Assembly (NCBI GenBank): GCA_016784945.1
Contig: JADHTP010000108.1
Coordinates: 1 to 9,155 of the forward strand
Source: Deltaproteobacteria bacterium
Lineage (GTDB): Bacteria; Myxococcota_A; UBA9042; DTJE01
Direction: 5' to 3'
DNA: 9,155 nt
Positions 4,588-9,155 of the stretch are shown piece after piece. Both the position numbers and the translations under genes were made by a program. Within the stretch, counting starts at the first letter, position 1. Each line of letters begins with the position of its first letter. Below the pieces are notes generated by a model. The model was given only the letters and a program-made list of their open reading frames with translations. It was not told the DNA's origin and made no database searches.

Positions 4588-6189
4588 CTAAAGGAACGGG
4601 TTCACGTGAAAATCCATGGGCCCGTTCCGGACGGTCTTGATGACCTTGTTGATGAAAACGGCCCCGACCACCAGGCCCAGTCCGAACAGGACACCCGATG
4701 CGATCTGCTCCACCAGGCCGCCAACCAGCGCGGTCCACGCCGCCGCCCCGAGGAACACCACGGCGCCCAGGGGGACCAGGAACTTCCAGCAGATCACCAT
4801 CAACTGGTCGATACGAACCCTCGGGAGTGTCCACCGAAGCCAGATCACCACGAACACCATGAACAGGGACTTCATGGTGAACAGGACCCAGCCCAGCAAC
4901 GTCAGCCACAGGGAGCCGGCCTGTACGGCGCCGGCCACCGCCGGGATCTGCCATCCGCCCAGGAACAGGGCGGTCATGAGCGCGGACATGATGTACAGGT
5001 TGCCCCACTCGGCGAAGAAATAGAACACGAACCGCATGCCGGAGTACTCGGTATTGTAGCCGGACACCAGTTCGGACTCGGCCTCCGGCAGGTCGAAGGG
5101 TGTGCGGTTGCCCTCGGCGAGGGAGGCCACGAAGAAGAAGAGGAACGCCGCCAGGGCGAAGGGATTGTGGAACATGTACCACTGCCACGGGAACCCGCCC
5201 TGTGACGAAACGATGGTCCCGAATCCGAGGGAGCCCGCCATCACCACCACGGTGGCCACGGCCAGCCCTGCGGGGATCTCGTAGGACACCATCTGGGCCG
5301 CGGCCCTGAATCCGCCAAGCAGGGACCACTTGTTGGCCGATGCGAAACCGCCCACCATGATCCCCACCACCACCAGGCCGGTGACGGCCAGGACGTAATA
5401 CACGCCCACGTTGAGGTCCGACACCACCAGGAACTGGCCGAAGGGGATGGTCACCAGGGTGAGGACCACGCCCAGCATGGCAAAATAGGGGCCGACCCGG
5501 AAGAGGACGGGAAGGGACTTGGGCGGTATGAAATCTTCCTTCAGGAAGCACTTGATTCCGTCGGCGAGCCACTGGAACAGGCCCTGGGGGCCCACGCGGT
5601 TGGGGCCGATCCGGTTCTGCATCCGCCCGGCCACGCGCCGCTCGAACCAGGACGTGATGCCCGCGAAAAGGGCAAACACGGCCAGGAGCAGGAACAGGGA
5701 CAACGCGGTGTAGGCGGCCAGCAGCGCCCACATGGGGGGAAGCGTGGACGCCTCGCCGTCAAAGCCCACCCATCCCGTCAGGAGGGTCAGCACGTCCGGT
5801 GGGAAAACCAGAAAAGACACCTGGAAGGGCGCCGCCTTCACGGGTCCGTTCAGGGACAGGGTCCCTTCGAATCGCGCCTGCTCCACGCCCCATGAGTCCA
5901 CCAGCGCCCGCGGCAGTTCGGCCCGGATCTGGCGGTCGCTCACACGCACCGCAGGAATTCGCACCCGGGGGGCCTGGCGCGAGGTCCCGTCCGGCGCCAG
6001 CAGCTTGCCGTCCAGGAAAAGGCCGAAGGACGAGTCCATCCCCTGGCCGAACCCGCTGCCGTAGACGATGAAGGTGGCGTTGAGCCGGACCGTCTCGGGC
6101 TCGAAGTCCGTGATGTGGGCCGCTTCGGCCCTCAGGGGAAGCGCCAGTCCGATCAAGATCGCGACCGGCAGCAGGGCTCTGATCCGCAT
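4588..6189 (-). CDS. nuoH: NADH-quinone oxidoreductase subunit H with added exported N-terminal domain
   Basis: A 533-residue version of the complex I membrane subunit that forms the quinone entry chamber and links it to the proton-pumping arm. The conserved core starts with a membrane segment at about 154-178, then the cytosolic loop ERR...QNRIGPNRVGPQG (from E183), KCFLKEDFIPP, GGFASANKWSLLGGFRAAAQMVSYE, and the quinone-site loop EGNRTPFDLPEAESELVSGYNTEYSG. Ahead of this core are a signal-peptide-like segment (1-23, AEA at 21-23) and a ~125-residue soluble region. That region (ITDFEPETVRLNATFIVYGSGFG at 26-48, then beta-rich sequence) resembles an IPT/TIG Ig-like fold. NuoH is usually about 325-350 residues and its N-terminus faces the periplasm, so the extra domain is topologically plausible there. 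The start at 6189 is supported by GAGGTG at 6194-6199 and by the promoter overlapping the longer alternative (TTG at 6228). First gene of the nuoH-nuoI-glycosyltransferase unit. Confidence 0.95.
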   Translation of the reverse strand: MRIRALLPVAILIGLALPLRAEAAHITDFEPETVRLNATFIVYGSGFGQGMDSSFGLFLDGKLLAPDGTSRQAPRVRIPAVRVSDRQIRAELPRALVDSWGVEQARFEGTLSLNGPVKAAPFQVSFLVFPPDVLTLLTGWVGFDGEASTLPPMWALLAAYTALSLFLLLAVFALFAGITSWFERRVAGRMQNRIGPNRVGPQGLFQWLADGIKCFLKEDFIPPKSLPVLFRVGPYFAMLGVVLTLVTIPFGQFLVVSDLNVGVYYVLAVTGLVVVGIMVGGFASANKWSLLGGFRAAAQMVSYEIPAGLAVATVVVMAGSLGFGTIVSSQGGFPWQWYMFHNPFALAAFLFFFVASLAEGNRTPFDLPEAESELVSGYNTEYSGMRFVFYFFAEWGNLYIMSALMTALFLGGWQIPAVAGAVQAGSLWLTLLGWVLFTMKSLFMVFVVIWLRWTLPRVRIDQLMVICWKFLVPLGAVVFLGAAAWTALVGGLVEQIASGVLFGLGLVVGAVFINKVIKTVRNGPMDFHVNPFL

Positions 6190-6193
6190 TCGG

Positions 6194-6199
6194 CACCTC
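6194..6199 (-). promoter_or_regulatory. Ribosome binding site deciding the nuoH start
   Basis: GAGGTG on the minus strand lies 4 bases before the ATG at 6189. It favours this start over the in-frame ATG at 6219 and TTG at 6228, both of which lie within or upstream of the -10 element. Confidence 0.7.
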
Positions 6200-6217
6200 G
6201 CCGCAGATACGGCGCGC

Positions 6218-6247
6218 ATTGTAGGCAATGGTATTCCCCAGTGTCAA
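6218..6247 (-). promoter_or_regulatory. Near-consensus sigma70 promoter of the nuoHI operon
   Basis: On the minus strand TTGACA (6247-6242) is followed after 18 bases by TACAAT (6223-6218). The -35 is 6/6 and the -10 is 5/6 to consensus. The predicted transcription start, near 6211, leaves about 20 bases before the nuoH ATG and covers its ribosome binding site. Confidence 0.7.
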
Positions 6248-6293
6248 TGAGATGTTGGGCGTCTCGATAGAGGAGTTTGGACTCCCTGACGGA

Positions 6294-6480
6294 TTGGCAC
6301 CCAAATCCACCGTCAAATCTGCGTCAGAGACGGCGGATACGAGTGCTTTGGCAAGGCAGCAAGCCGATTTGGGCGCAGGCGTACTGGATGTACGTCGAGC
6401 ACCTAATTGGTGAAGCTAACGCAGCCAAAGTGCCGTAGCCGTCGTCGAATCGCGATGCAGGCGGTGAATTTGGGTGGCAA
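6294..6480. repeat. 187-bp hairpin element with 18-bp terminal inverted repeats (MITE-like)
   Basis: The ends TTGGCACCCAAATCCACC (6294-6311) and GGTGAATTTGGGTGGCAA (6463-6480) are inverted copies matching at 16 of 18 positions. Inside, 6338-6352 (TACGAGTGCTTTGGC) pairs with 6424-6437 (GCCAAAGTGCCGTA). The centre is CGTAC-TGGAT-GTACG (6380-6394). The whole element can fold as one long imperfect stem with internal loops. It has no convincing ORF and lies between the divergent nuoH and TSP3-lipoprotein genes. I see no clear target duplication. It could be a miniature transposable element, or a structured RNA or DNA repeat. Confidence 0.7.
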
Positions 6481-6569
6481 GACATGGCTTCCCTTTTACC
6501 TTCCTATTCCTTAAAATATCTGGGGTTTATGCCGTCCTCAAACGGGCGGGCACATCTGGGAGGTTCCCA
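6481..6569 (+). promoter_or_regulatory. Leader of the TSP3 lipoprotein gene: AT-rich pocket and hairpin-embedded RBS
   Basis: An AT-rich pocket (TTAAAATAT at 6511-6519, containing TAAAAT as a possible -10) stands out in GC-rich surroundings, but no good -35 is found 16-18 bases upstream. The Shine-Dalgarno GGGAGG (6558-6563) lies 6 bases before the ATG at 6570. It sits inside a 5-bp inverted repeat, TGGGA-GGT-TCCCA (6557-6569), that could partly hide it. Confidence 0.4.
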
Positions 6570-9155
6570 ATGGTCAAGTCGTTTTCCGCCTGTCCGTTCT
6601 GCGTGATCCTGGTGGTGGGTCTGTTCATGGCGTCCTGCGGTGGGGGTGACACCCAGAGCAGCGACGCCGATGGCACGGCGTACGATATCCAGGTGCCCGA
6701 CTACGTGGACGATGTGCCCGTGGACATGGGTTCGGAACTAGGCCCGCCGGAGTCGGGCCCTGAGGTGACGGACGAGGGAACGGAACCGGAGGACGTCGGT
6801 CCCGAGGACCCGGGATACGACGGGGAACTGCCTCCCAACTGCCCCGGCGCCGCCGGCTGCCCCTGCAAGATCAACAACGACTGCTACAGCGGGTTCTGCG
6901 TGGACACCATGGAAGGCAAGGTATGCACGGACCAGTGTTTCGTGGAAGAGGACTGCCCAAAGGGGTGGACCTGCACCGTGTGCGCCACGGCCCCGGACAC
7001 GCTGTACTGCTGCGTGCCGCCTTTCCAGACCCTGTGCCAGCCCTGCAAGAACGACGAGGACTGTATCCCGCCCTTCGGCGGCCAGGGCAAGCTCTTCCAG
7101 TGCATCGAGTACGGGCCCCAGGGCCGATTCTGCGGGGTGGAATGCGAGACCACCAATGACTGCCCCACGGATTTCGAATGCGTGGGCGTGCAACTCGAAC
7201 GCGAATTCATCCAACAGTGCCGGCCCGTGGGCGGAGAGGACTGCCCCTGCACCGACAAGTACCAGCAGGGGGGCTACCTCACGGTCTGCTTCAACGAAAA
7301 CGAGGCCGGACGGTGCTGGGGCGAGAGGAGTTGCGACACCGAGTGCAGCGCCCTGGTCCCCGCCATCGAGGAGTGCAACCTGGTAGACGATGACTGCAAC
7401 GACAAGGTGGACGACGCGGTGCCCACCAAGGTGTGCCCGCTGGAGAACATCTATGGGACCTGCGAAGGCCAGACGTTCTGCGTGACGGGCCAGGAAGTGT
7501 GCCAGGGATCCTACGCGTCGCCCGAGGTGTGCAACGGCCAGGACGACGACTGCAACGGCCTGACGGACGACGGTTACCCCGACCTGGACCTGGACGGCAT
7601 CGCGGACTGCGTGGACCCGGACATCGACGGTGACGGGGTCCTCAACGGCCAGGACAACTGTCCCACTGTGCCCAACGCGAACCAGTTGAACAACGACTAT
7701 CCCGAAGACAACAAGGGCAATGCCTGCGATGACGACGACGACAACGACGGCGTGCCGGACCTGGTGGACAACTGCCCGTTCGTCAAGAACCCGGACCAGG
7801 TGAACCACGACGCGGATGACATGGGTGACGTGTGTGACGACGACGACGACAACGACACGATCCTGGACTTCCTGGACAACTGCAAGTTCATCGCCAACGA
7901 GAACCAGGCCAACCTGGACGGAGACCCCTTCGGCGACGCCTGCGACGAGGACATCGACGGGGACGAGATCCTGAACATCGTGGACAACTGCAAGTCCGCC
8001 TACAACCCGAACCAGAAGAACAACGACAACGACGAACTGGGCGACGTGTGCGACCCCGACGACGACAACGACACCGTGCCCGACGACGACGACAACTGCC
8101 CCTGGCACGCCAACGCCAACCAGTCCGACATCGACGAAGACAAGGAAGGGGACATCTGCGACTGCGACATGGACAACGACGAGGTGGACAACCCCAACCC
8201 CGACTGCCCCGACCCGGACCCGGCGGACAACTGCCCCACCCTGTTCAACCCCGGCCAGGAGGACCTGAACGACAACGGCATCGGTGACGGGTGCGAGGAC
8301 GACTGGGACGCGGACACGATCCCCAACGAGGACGACAACTGCCCCTGGACCTTCAACCCCCTGCAGGAAGACCTGGATTACGACGGATTCGGGGATGTGT
8401 GCGACGACGACAGGGACGGGGACGACGTGCTCAACGACGTGGACAACTGCCCCGACGTGGCCAACACGTCGCAACTGGACCAGGACGACAACGGCATCGG
8501 TGACGCCTGCGACGGGGACATCGACGGCGACGGCGACCCCAACGACACGGACTGCGCGCCGCTGAATCCCGACGTGGGCCACCTGGCCCTGGAGGCCTGC
8601 AACGAAATCGACGACAACTGCGACGGGCAGACGGACGAACCGGACGCCCTGAGCTGCCTGGTGTACTACTTCGACGGGGATGACGACCAGTACGGCAAGG
8701 AGTTGTCCAAGTGCCTGTGCAAGCCCGAGGGCTACTACGATGCCGTGGTGTCGGGGGACTGCGACGACACGGATCCCTACCGGAATCCCGGGGTGCAGGA
8801 GATCTGCAACAACGGCAAGGACGACAACTGCAACGGCAGCGAAAACGACGAAAACGCGCTGGAATGCACCAAGTTCTATTTCGACAACGACGGCGACAAC
8901 TGGGGCACCACGGACTTCAAGTGCTACTGCTCGGCCGTGGGCGACTACAAGACCAAGTTCAGCGGGGACTGCGACGACGCGGACCCCCAGGTCAACCCCA
9001 ACCAGAAAGAGGTCTGCTACGACGGCAAGGACAACGACTGCACCGGGACCCAGAACGACGAGAATGCGCTGAGCAGCAAGGCCTTCTACTACGATGAGGA
9101 CGGGGACGGCTACGGGACCCAGGCCTACAAGTACTTCTGCTACGAAAGCGGCTTG
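6570..9155 (+). CDS. Large acidic lipoprotein with TSP3 and MopE-type repeats (partial)
   Basis: Open from the ATG at 6570 through 862 codons to the right edge with no stop, so the C-terminus is missing. Residues 1-23 are a lipoprotein signal (hydrophobic 10-20, then MASC with C23). A Glu/Asp/Pro linker follows, then a Cys-rich head (91-265) with repeated NDC/EDC...C motifs. Two MopE-type motifs, C-N-x-x-D-D-D-C-N (near 269 and 321), lead into eight TSP3-type calcium-binding repeats (338-648). Then come MopE-type repeats at 677, 746 and 816, about 70 residues apart. TSP3 repeats bind Ca2+ in rigid Asp-rich loops; MopE-type motifs are linked to metal binding. A cell-surface, Ca-stabilised structural or adhesive role is inferred. 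Such proteins are typical of Myxococcota and relatives. The ribosome binding site at 6558 supports the start. Many Cys pairs suggest disulfides. Confidence 0.9.
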   Translation, partial: MVKSFSACPFCVILVVGLFMASCGGGDTQSSDADGTAYDIQVPDYVDDVPVDMGSELGPPESGPEVTDEGTEPEDVGPEDPGYDGELPPNCPGAAGCPCKINNDCYSGFCVDTMEGKVCTDQCFVEEDCPKGWTCTVCATAPDTLYCCVPPFQTLCQPCKNDEDCIPPFGGQGKLFQCIEYGPQGRFCGVECETTNDCPTDFECVGVQLEREFIQQCRPVGGEDCPCTDKYQQGGYLTVCFNENEAGRCWGERSCDTECSALVPAIEECNLVDDDCNDKVDDAVPTKVCPLENIYGTCEGQTFCVTGQEVCQGSYASPEVCNGQDDDCNGLTDDGYPDLDLDGIADCVDPDIDGDGVLNGQDNCPTVPNANQLNNDYPEDNKGNACDDDDDNDGVPDLVDNCPFVKNPDQVNHDADDMGDVCDDDDDNDTILDFLDNCKFIANENQANLDGDPFGDACDEDIDGDEILNIVDNCKSAYNPNQKNNDNDELGDVCDPDDDNDTVPDDDDNCPWHANANQSDIDEDKEGDICDCDMDNDEVDNPNPDCPDPDPADNCPTLFNPGQEDLNDNGIGDGCEDDWDADTIPNEDDNCPWTFNPLQEDLDYDGFGDVCDDDRDGDDVLNDVDNCPDVANTSQLDQDDNGIGDACDGDIDGDGDPNDTDCAPLNPDVGHLALEACNEIDDNCDGQTDEPDALSCLVYYFDGDDDQYGKELSKCLCKPEGYYDAVVSGDCDDTDPYRNPGVQEICNNGKDDNCNGSENDENALECTKFYFDNDGDNWGTTDFKCYCSAVGDYKTKFSGDCDDADPQVNPNQKEVCYDGKDNDCTGTQNDENALSSKAFYYDEDGDGYGTQAYKYFCYESGL
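7581..8513 (+). repeat. Eight TSP3-type repeats encoded in tandem
   Basis: Each ~36-codon unit has the pattern D-x-D-x-D (Ca loop), D-N-C (P or K), N-x-x-Q, then G-D-x-C-D. The DNA is dense in GAC and AAC codons. Unit 1 and unit 6 are longer, with insertions before GNACD and around PNPDCPDPDPADNCP. The rest keep near-constant length. Divergence between units is substantial, so this is an old array rather than a fresh duplication. Confidence 0.85.
8592..9155 (+). repeat. C-terminal MopE-type ~70-residue repeats (continues past the edge)
   Basis: Three copies of C-N-x-x-D-D-N-C-x-G (or the variant CYDGKDNDCTG) start at 8598, 8805 and 9015, a spacing of 69-70 codons. Each is followed by a YYFD / FYFD / FYYD aromatic-Asp segment, a Cys pair or single Cys, then (in the first two) GDCDD.DP..NP. 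The third copy is cut by the window edge, so the total number is unknown. Confidence 0.8.

Noticed and set aside
3787..5205. A 472-codon plus-strand frame across nuoI and nuoH
   Set aside because: It covers two unmistakable genes on the other strand and has Gly/His-rich low-complexity content typical of antisense GC-rich reading.
6228..6413. A 61-codon plus-strand frame through the hairpin element
   Set aside because: It begins in the nuoH promoter and runs through the inverted repeat; there is no RBS or family signal.
6475..6490. Possible sigma54 promoter (TGGCA...GGCTT)
   Set aside because: The GG-to-GC distance is one base short of the required spacing, and it overlaps the element's terminal repeat.
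7581..8513. CRISPR array
   Set aside because: The ~108-bp periodic repeats are degenerate, coding and explained by TSP3 units; no short identical repeats with unique spacers are present anywhere in the window.
6738..8582. A 614-codon open frame on the minus strand, Val-rich
   Set aside because: It is antisense to the TSP3 array. GAC/AAC codons on the plus strand give GTC/GTT Val codons on the other, and the sense frame has a signal peptide, RBS and known repeats.

Overview
The window is GC-rich, with G/C strongly favoured at third codon positions except in the first ~480 bases. It reads like a delta-type Gram-negative bacterium of the Myxococcota / Desulfobacterota / Bradymonadota kind. Three things point there: lipoprotein signal peptides, a large Asp-rich thrombospondin-3/MopE-type surface lipoprotein, and complex I together with an Ahb-type radical SAM heme enzyme. 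This placement is inference from gene content; no 16S or marker gene is present.

Layout, left to right. (1) 1-361: a decayed insertion sequence. A small DUF6788-like ORF runs into the out-of-frame last ~48 codons of a transposase; base composition here is clearly less GC-rich than the rest. (2) 520-2427: a di-iron rubrerythrin-type protein (minus) diverges from a radical SAM/SPASM protein resembling AhbD (plus). Both appear to be driven by symmetric sigma70-type promoters whose -35 boxes form an inverted repeat. A short lipoprotein gene overlaps the radical SAM stop by ATGA and looks frameshifted. (3) 6247-2417 (minus): a near-consensus sigma70 promoter, then nuoH, nuoI and a membrane family-2 glycosyltransferase, closely spaced as an operon. 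NuoH carries an extra signal peptide and a ~125-residue exported domain of IPT/TIG-like appearance. NuoI carries a long Ala/Glu/Pro tail. (4) 6294-6480: a 187-bp element with 18-bp terminal inverted repeats that can fold into one long imperfect hairpin (MITE-like). (5) 6570 to the right edge: a very acidic lipoprotein with a Cys-rich head, MopE-type motifs, eight TSP3-type calcium-binding repeats, and at least three further ~70-residue MopE-type repeats. It runs off the window.

How the parts may work together: nuoH and nuoI encode the membrane subunit at the quinone site and the peripheral Fe-S subunit next to it, and they are separated here from the other nuo genes. The rubrerythrin/AhbD-like pair fits anaerobic iron/heme and oxidative-stress metabolism. 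The glycosyltransferase and the Ca-binding lipoprotein are cell-surface functions. The least ordinary items are the NuoH N-terminal fusion, the hairpin element, and the back-to-back promoter pair.
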